In this document: positions 11,948 to 22,530 of the stretch, in pieces | Numbering within the stretch: the stretch's first letter is position 1 | Layout: every line of letters starts with the position of its first letter | DNA from: Syncephalastrum monosporum B8922 | Taxonomy: Eukaryota > Mucoromycota > Mucoromycetes > Mucorales > Syncephalastraceae | Assembly (NCBI GenBank): GCA_000697355.1 | Contig: JNEN01000820.1 | Location: 1-64,000 of the forward strand | Direction: 5' to 3' | DNA: 64,000 nt | Notes under the pieces: generated by a model | The model's input: the letters and a program-made list of their open reading frames with translations, nothing else | Databases searched by the model: none | What the model was told of the DNA's origin: nothing | Position numbers and translations under genes: made by a program

Positions 11948-13110
11948 TCATACGAATCCGAAGCGGGCAGGAGTAACGGCAGACCGCACCTGCTGCGACA
12001 TGTAACCCGAAGGTGAGGATGACAATGACACCGGCGTATGGCGGAGGCTGGCTCGCAAGACACGACCTGCACCCTATGCTATTAGTCCACGCTGCTATAG
12101 ATACAGTATTCTCATTCCTTACCGTCTGCGATCTCATTGTTGAGTCGATTAATACAATCCATGGCCGAGGTCTTGAGTGCAAACTCGACCTCGGCCTCGC
12201 CAAAGGAAACGCCCTTGCGGTCCACGAGCACCTCGCAGTGGTTGACTTGTCCAAACTGGGAGCAAATCATCTAGAACCGAGCATGAGTCCATGGCTCGGT
12301 TGTCTCTGCACCCTGACTTACCCGGATATCATCTTCACTGGCGCGCGGATCCAAGTTGCTGATAAGAACCGTGGCAGGGCCTGATTCACCGCGAATGGAG
12401 AGCCCATTCCCATAGAAAGGTAACTGCGGGCTGTGCTGCAGTTCTGCGCCATAGGCTGCGCTTCGGATGGCCAAGCCTCGCTCGCGAGCGACAGGTTGGA
12501 TACCGACGGGCTGAAGTGATCGTTGATAGATGGGATCGGCGTGTTGGGGCGGGAATGTCTCCATCACGGGGACATTCTGTGAGTTCTGCTTTTGTTTGCG
12601 GCCGACGAATTTGGTAATGACAATGCTGGCAGGGTCGATCTTTTTCGTAGTCGTGGCGGATTGCGGAGTGGGTCCACGCGGTTGCGTGGAAGGCGGGCCC
12701 AAGGCTGCGGCCGCTTTCGAGCTCTATCGAAACAAGTCAGGCGTTTCGAACACGAGGTGCTGTCAAAAACCTACCAATCGGGAGGCGATGGTATTGGATT
12801 GGCGCTGGGATGCTTTGGTAATAGCTGAAGCCCGCTTGGGAAGGAGGGGATTTCGCTTTTTCTCGGTGGCAGGTCGCCTTTGATTGAGACGTTCTGGTTT
12901 TTGCTCGGCCTGGCTCCCTCCATGTCGGCCACCTCGACGACCATGCTGACCGCGACGAGACGGCACGTTTTCAACCTGCTGTCGAGACTGTTTCTCCTCC
13001 TTCTTGGCTCCCTTTTGGCTGACTTTTGGCTGAGAGTTCGTCTTGCCCTTGTCGGACTGTCGCCGCTTCTTGATCAGCTCATCAAGCGACAGATCCAGCT
13101 GGGTGTCCAT
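11948..13110 (-). CDS. mRNA export adaptor of the ALYREF/Yra1 family
   Basis: Four exons, 13110-12775, 12723-12322, 12270-12123 and 12066-11948, sum to 1005 nt (334 aa). I chose the ATG at 13110, ten codons inside a longer frame. It puts the UAP56/Sub2-binding motif (MDTQLDLSLDELIKKRR) at the extreme N-terminus, as in ALY/REF proteins. A Gln/Lys/Arg-rich region follows, with an RGG-like patch (GRRGGRHGG). The RRM spans about residues 228-300: RNP2-like VLISNLDP, RNP1-like region GVSFGEAEVEF, closing with INRLNNEIADGRVL as in ALYREF. These proteins load the export receptor onto spliced mRNPs. The last 35 residues lack the second UAP56-binding motif seen at the C-terminus of many homologues. 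It diverges from the DBP5-like gene 0.84 kb away. Confidence 0.85.
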
Positions 13111-13946
13111 GAAAGGATGCTTGTAGAGAATAAGAGACACTTTAAACGCCGACGGGAGGAGCCCAACAAATAAAGAGTATCATCTCAAGAAGTTGCTGGT
13201 TTATTGCACACGTCGAGATAAAAAAGCTCACTCCCACCCATCAAAAATCACGGTCCAACTTATGAATACGATGGATTGTAAGAGTCATGCTTTAACGTTC
13301 TCCGTATCTTATGGCACATGTAGCCTTCGAGATAAGCATTTCGATGATGTGTCTGTGGTGTGAGTTCTCCCACAGTAGAGCTTAGTCCCGTGCAGTAAGT
13401 TACCTCAAGCCCTTCGAACTCCCTCACATATGTCGGCTCTGCTTTTATGCATCGATCTTAAAATATTCACGCAGCTCGGTTAACTCTGTGACACACTCTC
13501 GGCTGGCATTTGCAAGGTACATACGTAGGGTGCATTCATGCAAATAAATAATAGGTTGGCCAGTATCCAGCAAAGTGAGCCATGCACATATTACATGAGC
13601 AGGCAATCACCTATTATATATGTCATGACTTTTCGATAGCGACGTCTGTAGGCCTTGATGCCATAGCAGTCGTTTGTCGATGTATTTCGCGCATTACGTG
13701 GGCTTTTTGTTTTACCATGACCCAGTCTTCAGGTACATATGCAAGGAAAACTCTCACGAAAAAAAAAAAAAAAAAAAAAGAGTCAATGCGACATCATATT
13801 CTGAAGTTTGAAAATACCCGCCGCCGTTTTTCTTCAAGCCAGTTAAGATTTCCATGAGCGCAGCTCGCTTTTTTCTTCCTTCTTCTTCCGCAGGATCTTC
13901 TTATCACTTCAGACATAACGAGCAATCCAGTTAAAGCATACTTGAA
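13111..13946. other. Divergent intergenic region between ALYREF-like and DBP5-like genes
   Basis: About 0.84 kb that must hold the promoters of both flanking genes. There is a 20-nt A run at 13759-13779 followed by a short ORF with no recognisable homology. No other gene is supported. Confidence 0.6.
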
Positions 13947-15569
13947 ATGACTCATCAAGGCAAGCAAAGTACTCTGAGCTGCGTAGAAAAGGAAACTGAC
14001 ACGTAAATCTCTATCAGATCATCCCTACGAACACAAGGTGCTGAACGTAAGGCTTTCCGGTGAAGCTCTTATCAGAACGGATCCACCAGCACATCAAACA
14101 GTCTCGTCTTTCGACGACATGAACTTGTAAAATACCTCTTCTTTATCACTTTGCGCGTGTTGTGCCAATAAACCTTTTGTTGTACTTGTTTTCAGGCCTC
14201 CTCCTCTCCTACAGGCTGTGTATAAGGTGTATGACCGACGACCCTCGCAGCTTCAGCGCGTCGCCATTCCGTTGATCATGCAGAAGCCGTGAGTGATTAT
14301 AGTTGCGCGCCTGCCCGTTCAGTCTACTCATCGCGCTTGTAAAAGCTACCGCGACCTTATCGCCCAGGCGCAGACCGGGACCGGAAAGACCACCGCTTTC
14401 ACCATTGCGAGTCTTGCCCGCATCAATCCACATCTCTCGGCCTCACAGGTGAGTCTGTAGTTCGCCGATATATCATTGGATGATAACATTATTGGAAAGG
14501 TGGTCATTGTCGTTCCGACGCGTGAGCTGGCAATCCAAATTTATAGCTGCTTCATGCGTCTTATAAGCCATATCAGCGGCTATGCCATTGACATCCACCA
14601 TTGCATCCGAGATGCAAAACGCCAGCGCACCCAAGCCCATGTCGTTGTGGGCACGCCTGGCGCAATCAAAGACAGGTTGCGCCGCAAACTGATTAACGCC
14701 AGCTCCGTCCAAGCGTTCATATTGGACGAAGCAGACGTCATGCTCGATTTCTCGGGCATGCAAGACCTATCGCTACGCATTCAAAAGTAAAGATACAGTT
14801 GAGACAATAGAGGGTGGAGTTCTACTGATTGCACATATCCGCTGTTTTGTTCTTAGGTACATGCCTGACACTGCCCAGTTCCTTCTTTTTTCTGCAACCT
14901 TTCCCGAAAATGTCCGTCAGTTCGCCTCCTTGATTTGCCAGCATGCACCGCACCATATCACACTTACTGGAGGAAGCGAAAATGTGCCCCAGTTGCGACA
15001 GTTCTTTGTACGCGTCCCCCATACTTGCGAAAAGTCAAAGTTCGCAGTCCATGTCCATGACTTGCTTGGTGGAGGTGGCAATACACTGATCTTTTGTCGC
15101 GTATGTATTATCCCGATCAGCTTTTGTATTTACTCAAGCACTTTTCGATCTTTAGCGCCGCGATGAAGCGGATGCTGTCGCGCGCGAGCTTTATGACGCA
15201 AACTATCAAATTGCTACCATCCATGGCACGTGCACGGTCGAAGAACGCGACCAGATCATGAATCTTTTCCGCCGTGGCGAAATCAAAATCCTGATCACCA
15301 CCAATCTTCTGGCCCGCGGAATTGACGTCGTGCAAATATACCTTGTCATAAACTACAACCTCCCGGTCGACATTGACGGCAATATCGATGCAAATACTTA
15401 TTTGCATCGTATTGGACGCTCCGCAAGATTCAACCGCGAGGGCCGAGCCATCACCTTCGTGGACGGATCCAGGGACTTTCAACACATACAAGAGCTTCAG
15501 GAACGTTTTGGGGCAAGCATAAAGGAAGTCAGCTCTGACTTGGAGCAGATGGAGCAGGACATCCGCTGA
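13947..15569 (+). CDS. DEAD-box RNA helicase of the DBP5/DDX19 family
   Basis: Seven exons: 13947-13968, 14018-14126, 14196-14288, 14346-14448, 14500-14786, 14857-15100 and 15156-15569. They sum to 1272 nt (423 aa), in phase. Motifs in order: Q-motif RPSQLQRVAIP, Walker A AQTGTGKT, Ia PTRELA, Ib GTPG, II DEAD (FILDEADVMLD), III SAT, V RGIDV, VI HRIGRSARF. N-terminal VLNVRLSGEAL plus SSFDDMNLPPPLLQAVY aligns with the DBP5-specific region before the Q-motif. DBP5 remodels mRNPs at the cytoplasmic face of the nuclear pore. The protein is shorter than usual (about 470-500 aa) and divergent at several positions, so it may be a second paralogue. Exon 1 is the weakest part of the model; a start further upstream is possible. 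Confidence 0.85.
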
Positions 15570-15956
15570 ATTCCTCTGGACAGACATCATATCCTGCATG
15601 TTCCTAATTGCTAACATTGAACAACTTTTTTAACAACAAAATTTATTCCATCACTGCTTTTTGCAAACACTTAAGACATGAACAAGACATGTACACTACC
15701 TCCTCACACTAGAGCTAACCCTATAAAGCACCTCAAATGTCAAATATATCTCGACACACTGTGCTGAATGGATGGCATATGCCACTATCATGATTGTTGA
15801 TGCTGCATAAGGATGATGAATCGGCGATGCTTTCTCCCGATATGCGGGCTTTACATAATCACAAACGCAAAACTGGAGAAGTTTCATGCAACACCGAAGT
15901 AAATTTGTCTCGACCCTTTTCCCACCGCTGCTCTTTTACTGCACATACCCTGAGCC
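15570..15956. other. Intergenic region
   Basis: 3' flank of the helicase and promoter of the dienelactone hydrolase. No gene is seen. Confidence 0.6.
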
Positions 15957-16941
15957 ATGGTGTTACCCTTCAAAGTGCTCACGTTTGATCCCAAGAGCGA
16001 AAAGAGAATCGATGGCGCGGCTATCATCGTAAGTGGTATCAGCCGCACCTATCCTTGTAACATAAGGGAAAACAAGAGCGAGTAGCTCATGTCATCATTC
16101 GGTAGGTTCTCCAAGAATGGTGGGGCATCAATGACACGATCAAGAACCATGCCCAGAGAATTGCCAACAACACGGGTGTGCGCACAGTACTTCCCGATTT
16201 GTACAAGGGCAAGATTGGTCTGACGGCCGAGGTACATAAAGGGTTGATGTGCATAACGGTCAAAAGCTCTCTAGTGGAAAATCTGAAAATGCATTTGTTC
16301 AAATAGGAAGCAAGTCACCTGATGTCGAATCTCGATTGGAACGTCGCTATCAGCGAACTTCAGGAGCTAACCGAGAATCTTCACAAGGAGGGCTACACGT
16401 AAGGGACACGGCCATACGACTCATTAGTTGCTAGTCCACTGATGTGTGTGGGTAACATTTAAAGCAAACTTGGTGCTATCGGTTTCTGCATGGGTGGTGG
16501 TCTCTCGCTCGCGTTGGCCACCCAGGTCACTCTCAAGGCGGTTGTGTCTTGTTACGGCACACCACCGCAAGATGCATTTGATGTGGCCAAAATCACCTCC
16601 GCCACAGCTGTCCAGGGCCATTTTGGTGGCAAGGATACCATGGCTGGTTTCAGTGACCCTGCTGCCGGTAAGTACACAAGAGCATCGCTAGGTAGAGGGG
16701 TAGCTCACATGTTGCTTAAGCGGATGCCTTGGAAGCCAATCTCATGAACGCCGTCGATGTGGTGATCTATCGCTATCCAGACCAGGGTCATGCTTTCCTC
16801 AACGACGATGATTGGGCTATTGAAAAACGCAAAGAACTTGGTTTTGTGAACAAGAATGTGGAGCCCCGTTCTGAGGAGCAAGCCATCCGTGATCAAGCCT
16901 GGTCCCGTATCTATGCCTACTTTACCAAATACCTCTCGTAA
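15957..16941 (+). CDS. Dienelactone hydrolase family alpha/beta hydrolase
   Basis: Five exons (15957-16028, 16106-16231, 16307-16398, 16465-16667, 16721-16941) give 714 nt and 237 aa, the normal family length. The cytosolic protein has the characteristic VLQEWWGIND after the first beta-strands, the Cys nucleophile elbow GFCMGGG and the His of the triad in YPDQGHAF; the Asp should be in the HFGGKDTMAGF segment. Members hydrolyse dienelactones or related small esters; the substrate here is unknown. Introns are 53-77 nt. At the 3' end the stop overlaps a GTAAGT donor-like site (16938-16943). A longer spliced C-terminus (+ about 12 residues) is possible but not needed. Confidence 0.92.
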
Positions 16942-17650
16942 GTCTCTGAGCCTTTTTTGTATCATAATGAAAAGATTAGCGATTTACACGTATCTAGCAT
17001 GCCGCCTGCTCGTATGTAATTAGCTTCATACTGAATATACATGCGTTGTACGAACATACGTAAAATATGGGAGCTAATACACACATGAAGGCAATGCGGG
17101 AGGGGATATAGCCAGATGAGAGCATGACGAAAACAAACATGCACTATTGGTGCGGTTGACTGGTAACTGTGGTAAATCATCGTCCGTCGGGCTATCTCAT
17201 TTTCGTAGAAAGGTCTAAACTTGCCTCAGTACTCATTTGGGTTATCAATTGCTATCGTGCACTTGTTGAACTCCTCCATCGCAAGTTAAACTAGCCACAA
17301 ATGAAACAGCAAAGCTGTATTAATACCGCTCCTCGTCATCTAATGGTACAAGTTCAACATCTAGTTGTGTCTGTCTTTAGATCTCAAATTCAGGCACACC
17401 ATTCCTGAAGAAGAGTTTCTTTTATGCTATCACTACTTCGTTCTACGCAGCTGAATGAAACATATTGAAATCTATATAACAATAGTTGGACAGACATTAT
17501 ACATTATACAGATGCATCATTTTACCTGATACCCAACTTACTTCAATACAAGTTCGGTCTCTCTCATTCTCGTGTCCCTTTATTATCTCTTTTTTACTGT
17601 CACATTCTCTCTACATCTCAGAAATGTCACTAATAAAATTAAATGCGCCC
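16942..17650. other. AT-rich intergenic region
   Basis: Between the dienelactone hydrolase and the left arm of the inverted duplication. No supported gene. Confidence 0.6.
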
Positions 17651-17823
17651 TGGCGAAGCTCGGGACAATCAATGCCATTGCTGCACAGACAATAGAATAG
17701 GGCACAATTCGCATAAGGATCGCAAAATTTATTGAGTGATGACTCGTACATGGTTTGGAGAAAAGAGGTATTAAGGGCTGTGTTAAAAGTCATTCACTGA
17801 TACTCATGGGGTACATTTCTCTT

Positions 17824-18201
17824 TTACAAGCCGGGACCACCTTGAACAGCGCCAGCGAGGGGACCAGCGGCGTCAGCAGCAGGACCAGCGGCGGCAAGAA
17901 CAGGACCAGCGGCGGCAAGAACAGGACCAGCGGCGGCAAGAGCAGAATCAAGGCCGCCAGAACCAGCACCAGGACCAGCGGCATCAGCACCACCAACGGC
18001 AGGGTCAGCACCACCAACGGCAGGGTCAGCACCACCAACGGCAGGATCAGCACCACCAACGGCAGGATCAGCACCACCAACGGCAGGATCAGCACCACCA
18101 ACGGCAGGATCAGCACCACCAACGGCAGGATCAGGCTGAGCGTAAACTGCACCGGAAAGACAGATGACGGCCGTAGCAGCTAAGAGAAGGAAGGAGCGCA
18201 T
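17824..18201 (-). CDS. Small secreted protein with seven DPAVGGA tandem repeats
   Basis: Single exon, 125 aa. The N-terminus ([21 protein letters not shown]) is a strong signal peptide with a predicted AxA cleavage site before QPDP. The mature protein has seven perfect DPAVGGA heptapeptides (residues 24-72), then a Gly/Ala-rich linker, two to three copies of an AAGPVLA-like heptad, and ends in VQGGPGL. There are no Cys in the mature part, no membrane segment and no known domain. A TATA-like TTATAAAAG lies about 65 nt upstream of the ATG and is conserved in position in the paralogue at 29823. A role at the cell surface is an inference from the signal peptide and composition only. Confidence 0.75.
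   Translation of the reverse strand: MRSFLLLAATAVICLSGAVYAQPDPAVGGADPAVGGADPAVGGADPAVGGADPAVGGADPAVGGADPAVGGADAAGPGAGSGGLDSALAAAGPVLAAAGPVLAAAGPAADAAGPLAGAVQGGPGL
17986..18132 (-). repeat. 21-bp coding minisatellite (7 units)
   Basis: Seven head-to-tail 21-bp units, 147 bp, each encoding DPAVGGA; units differ by one or two synonymous changes (for example GGATCA/GGGTCA on the plus strand). A second, shorter 21-bp periodicity encodes the AAGPVLA heptads at about 17860-17945. Confidence 0.93.
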
Positions 18202-18540
18202 GATAGTCTTATCTTATGGCGGTATACTAATTGCTTCAAATCACGCAGCTTGCCACCCTTTTATAATTTTTTTTTTTCGCTTGTCCGAAATTTTGCTGTC
18301 CCTGGCTGCACACTCCTGAAGCAAAAATAGGAGCCTCCTACTGTTTATACAGAAAGCTGAATGCATGAAAATAGGAGATCCACTTGAAAGGGTGAGTGAT
18401 CGACGTATGTATGTGAGTGAGATGGCCAGACGGGCCGGGCAAAGTAGTCTGTACATGCCACTGCTGTATCGCAATCCCTCTCATGGGACGTGCGTGAGAC
18501 TGCGACTGAAGATACAACACATCAGGAACACACTATTGGA

Positions 18541-19690
18541 GAAAAATGAAGTGATTTATCAACGACTATACACCATCTGCGATACTCGTTACCTATATAT
18601 CAATCATCAATGTATGGGCGAGAGAATTGATTAGAATGCATATGTATGCAGAAGGGTGGATCATGTCGACAGTGCTTTGGACAGTATATCGAATATTTTG
18701 GATTATTAAATTCAGTGGATCAAAGCTTCGTACGAGATTCATGAAAAACATCGTCACTGATCAATGAAATCGGCACCCAACTCTCTGCTGAAAAGACCCC
18801 AGCATCACCACAAGAAGAGGTCCACCGGCCTTTCTCAGCGTTGGTCAGGCCAAAAAAAAGTTTGCGCCATCTGGCTAGCGGCAGGAACGTTTGTGGATAC
18901 GAAGGACGGAGGGGCGCACACGGAGGCGTATAGGGACCCCAAGTGGGGCCCCTTGGGATGACCTGTGGCAGGAGTGGCACGTTCATACAGGCCATAGTCT
19001 CTTATTGGTATTGATAACGTTATAGACATTGGCATGGCTGAAGGTAGCCGAGATCGGAATAAAAACGGTGGTTATAGCAGCAACAAAGAGGATGGAAGGC
19101 AAGAGTATTTCTTCGATTACGATGATCTATTCCAGGTGCGGCGCGGTCCACGCACTTGGGACTGCCTAATACCTTATCTAGGAGAGGGAGTAGTAAGTGG
19201 CGAAAGTACCTGTATAGGAGACCACATACATGGTTAGGTACGTCAAACTAAGCTCAGTTACACGGATCTGCAGACAAGCCGTAATTCATGGGTGGATATA
19301 ACAGTGGTGATCACTGTACGCAAGTTACGTCTGTGTTCTCTATAGTCAAACGCATCTACATGAAATAACGTTTGGACAGAAGATGTCTGCATATTTATCA
19401 TGTTGCCATTTAAGCTTTAAATATAAGGAAGTCATGAAACGATATCTAGGAAACAGGATTTCTCTCTTCCCATATCGCCACTTCTAGATGACAAGGACCT
19501 AGCATCCACTGCACAAGATAAAGGGTCATATACATGCATTATATCATTTCTCGGAGGTCTTCAGCACGAATCTTTCCTTGTTTTTGGAGGTGCAGAATTG
19601 TTGGATCACCCCTGACTCCGGGTTCTGACGCCGGCACATCAAAAGGAGTTCTTAACGACTCATGCACGTAGAAGCTTTCTGCCTGAGAAG
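18541..19690. other. Intergenic region without a supported gene
   Basis: About 1.15 kb. Several 60-90 aa ORFs occur on both strands (for example 19034-19237) but none has a recognisable motif, good splice context or homologous copy elsewhere in the window. Confidence 0.5.
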
Positions 19691-20300
19691 TAAACTTATT
19701 CTATTGAATAATATATATGACACCATACATATGCTGGAAACAGTGAATGAGTCATCAACATTGTCGAGATACCAAACAAATGAAAAAGGGTCGGAAAACA
19801 GATATGGAGCGGTATCACACGCATATCAACATGGTTGTTCAATATACCGCCGTGAGAGTTTAAAATCATCATGGTAGTCGAAAACGGCAAGGTACAAGGG
19901 CAGACCAGCCAACCTTGTCTGTGTCATGAAAGGCAAACCTTTGAACTTGAGACCAACCTCCAAATTTGCAGAAATAAAAAAAATAAATTGAAACGCCCGT
20001 CAGCAAAAGCAACACCATCGACACATTCCGATCCGGCATTATATGTCGTGACGGCTGTCCGCACAGAAGATCAGGCATATGCTCGTCAATTGTGTGTTAT
20101 ATCATCCTTGATACCCGGGCCGATCGTGATGATAAGACATATACATACCCAAAAAGCGAGATAAGTCAGTTCAGAGACAAACGTGCTTGCGAGGGTTACA
20201 GGGTAGTAATACGATGAAGGAATAAAAGTAATCGTTGTGTCAGCATTAAAGGAAGGGTGTGAGATCAAAGTCATCACAAACTCAACATCGTTTCCGATAT
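19690..20300 (-). pseudogene. Decayed copy 1 of a tandem membrane-protein-like gene
   Basis: On the minus strand this stretch matches copy 2 (21550-22110) in order and spacing: FWVCICLIITIGPGIKDD, then the block LLCGQPSR, then the tail GLPFMTQTR. In copy 2 the segment from LCGQPSR to LTR reads in one frame. Here at least two frameshifts separate the same blocks: a 1-nt deletion around 20030 and a shift in the T-rich tract near 19985. No intact gene can be read. The hydrophobic segments suggest a membrane protein; the family is not recognised. Confidence 0.6.
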
Positions 20301-20449
20301 CAGATGAGAGGCAATGGGCAACACTTATGCATACAGGAGACGTGCATACAGGAGACGGGTGAAAACTTCAGCGGTGGCGTTAACCAAACAAATGGACAGC
20401 GGGTTTTCTAAGAGACAGATTGCCTTTCTTTCTTAGGAAGGAGAGCGAA

Positions 20450-21205
20450 CTCTAACGAGCGACGCCGCGGTTACAGCATCGCGCTGTACTGTATATCGCC
20501 AGCGCGATCTGCCAGAAGCAGGGGAATTCGAGGATAAGCCATAGCAATTTGTACGGTATCCGTTTAATAAGCCGGTGGACTATGACGAGCGCAGCGACAG
20601 CCGGCGAAGCCGAGCTCTCCCAAAGAGAAGACCGCAATGGGTTGCCTTTTTCTTCACCGGAGTTGGATGCCAAGGACGAGAGAAAATAGTATACTGGCAG
20701 CATACTGGCATCAGCGTGGTTTGAGTCATATAAGTGGCCCTCGAATAGACTGGCAAGCTTTCGTCTGCATAAGCCGCAGCCATTTTACCTGTGATATCAT
20801 CGCAAAGATTGAAAATGGAGTGCTAGGCTGCTCGATCAGTATTGGTACCCAAAAGATAGCAAACCGCGTTCTCCTCTTTCTCGGCAAACTCCACCTGCAC
20901 TTAGTATATCGACATCTCTGCTGTCGGTGCCTGATCTGCTGTTCCAAACGGAACAGGAGCCAGGTGCCGCATTGTTTGTTGTGGAGGAGTTTATTGTGAC
21001 GACGCGCTTCCTTCAGGCTTCTTGTCGGATTGAGAAAAATCAAGAGGTCCTCGCGCCTTTTACTCGTGTAATTCGTTTCCAATCGTTTTGGGTGCCAGAA
21101 TCGTTGCGGTCCAAATGCGGTATCAAGGTCTCGAAGGGCGCACCATAAGGTTGCCCATGAAAGCGATACTGTTTGCCGATATCGAGTGGGCGTGCCAGAA
21201 ATCAA
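20450..21205. other. GC-richer block with overlapping ORFs between the two tandem copies
   Basis: Minus-strand ORFs at 20726-21205 (159 aa) and 20452-20703 (83 aa, containing a hydrophobic LLWLILEFPCFWQIALAIYS) and a plus-strand ORF at 20637-20999 overlap each other in an island of higher G+C than its flanks. The hydrophobic segment could be the 5' part of copy 1. I cannot chain the pieces into one gene, nor recognise a transposase or polymerase motif. Confidence 0.35.
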
Positions 21206-21529
21206 AGCCGCGTCCGGGAGAGTTAATTAGGATACTCAAATAAAAATAGTGTGATCGGTCCAGGAGGCATTAACTAATCTACGTTTGGGCTCTGAACTTG
21301 ATGTAACAGGTTGGGTAATGGAAGACGAAACACCTGTACATGATCTGGCTATGTACAAAGTGAGGCGGGCAGAAATAAAAAATTTAAAATGTATAATGCA
21401 TATAGCATTCAAGAATAATATAATCATACTTTTCAAATTGAAAGCAATTTTATTTAAAGATATATGGTACATACCTATTGATGAAAAACAATGAGTAACT
21501 CATCAACATTGCAGAGAGGGTTCAAAAAA

Positions 21530-22530
21530 ATTTTTAAAAAGTTTCGAAATCAGACATGGGGCGTTGTCACACGCATTTCGACACGGTTGTTCAGTAGACC
21601 GTCGTGAGAGTTTAAGATCATCATGGTAATATAGAGACGAAAGTAAAAGGAAGGGTAAAAAGGCAGGTCAACTAACCTTGTCAGCGTGATGAATGGTAAA
21701 CCATTGGACTCAACGCCAGCATTGGAATCTGCAAGAAGGATACGCGCATCAGCAAAAGTAGCGACATCGATACATTCTCGCCCGGGCACAATCAGCCGCG
21801 AAGGTTGTCCGCACAAATAATCAGACATATGCTTGTCAATTGTGTGTTATATCATCCTTGATACCCGGGCTGATTACAATGGCAAAGAGACATACCCAAA
21901 AGAAACTAGATAAAATCAATTCATTAGTCACATTTGCTTGCGAGAGCAGCGATATAAATAAAAAAATGGTTTGGTGTAGTGTCAGGATTGCATGAATGGT
22001 ATAAAAAAAGGTTGTCAACAGCGAGAAACTCGTTTCTGACTCGTCATCTAAGTCATCATACGAAAAGAAAAGGTGGAGGGTTGTGTAGGGAGATGGAATA
22101 AGATACATACCTTCATGTATAAATTAGAGAACCTATCTCGATTGTCTGAAAGAGAATATACGGTGTATGAACCTAGACGTGAGTCAGCGAAACGAATCAT
22201 ATCAGACATATAAGCCACGAAGGGATGTTTGATCAGAAAACAGCCAATTTTTGTCCTCAAACATATGTTCAGACGGTAATTCCAACATAAAAGTTGATCA
22301 TCATGAAGCATCCCTCAGGCGCAACCGAGTACATACCTCCCCAAACAGATACGAGCAAGCACGAGGGTTTTATTGTAAAACCATTCCTAATACTGAAAAG
22401 ATGGGTTAATATTCTTTGCAAAAGCAGCGAAAGAACGAGGTTGGTTGAAGCCATCAGCGAAAAGGTTTCACAGCACAGGCAATCAGAAACTCTAGTTTGT
22501 GTGTTTCGAAACATCCTCTGGCACAGCAAC
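21530..22530 (-). CDS. Copy 2 of the tandem membrane-protein-like gene (exon structure unresolved)
   Basis: Minus-strand coding-like pieces in order: 22529-22320 (hydrophobic, followed by a GTATGT donor), 22311-22140, 22108-21836 (several hydrophobic segments ending FWVCLFAIVISPGIKDD) and 21828-21640 (LCGQPSR ... ECIDVATFADARILLAD ... GLPFITLTR). The last two blocks are shared with the decayed copy 1, so they are probably exons, but I could not join all pieces with convincing splice sites. After LTR the two copies share nucleotide sequence (ATGATGATCTTAAACTCTC) that reads in different frames in each, so this part may be non-coding. The copy may itself be partly decayed. Family unknown. Confidence 0.45.

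Larger units (their letters stand above)
17650..18540. repeat. Left arm of an inverted segmental duplication
   Basis: The reverse complement of this stretch aligns to plus-strand 29480-30275, including the promoter, coding start, coding end and 3' flank of a small secreted-protein gene. Examples: GTGAATGACTTTTAACACAG here (reverse strand) versus GTGAATGACTTTAACACAG at 30147, and GCTTCAGGAGTGTGCAGCCA versus GCTTCAGGAGTGCGCAGCCA upstream of the gene. Arms are clearly diverged, with small indels, and lie about 11 kb apart in opposite orientation. Outer limits are approximate because identity fades gradually. Confidence 0.85.

Noticed and set aside
17986..18132. Possible CRISPR array
   Set aside because: Units are contiguous 21-bp coding repeats without spacers, in a eukaryotic secreted-protein gene.
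17755..18183. 142-codon plus-strand ORF with STTNGRI repeats
   Set aside because: Antisense reading of the 21-bp minisatellite; the minus strand has the signal peptide, TATA-like element and conserved paralogue.
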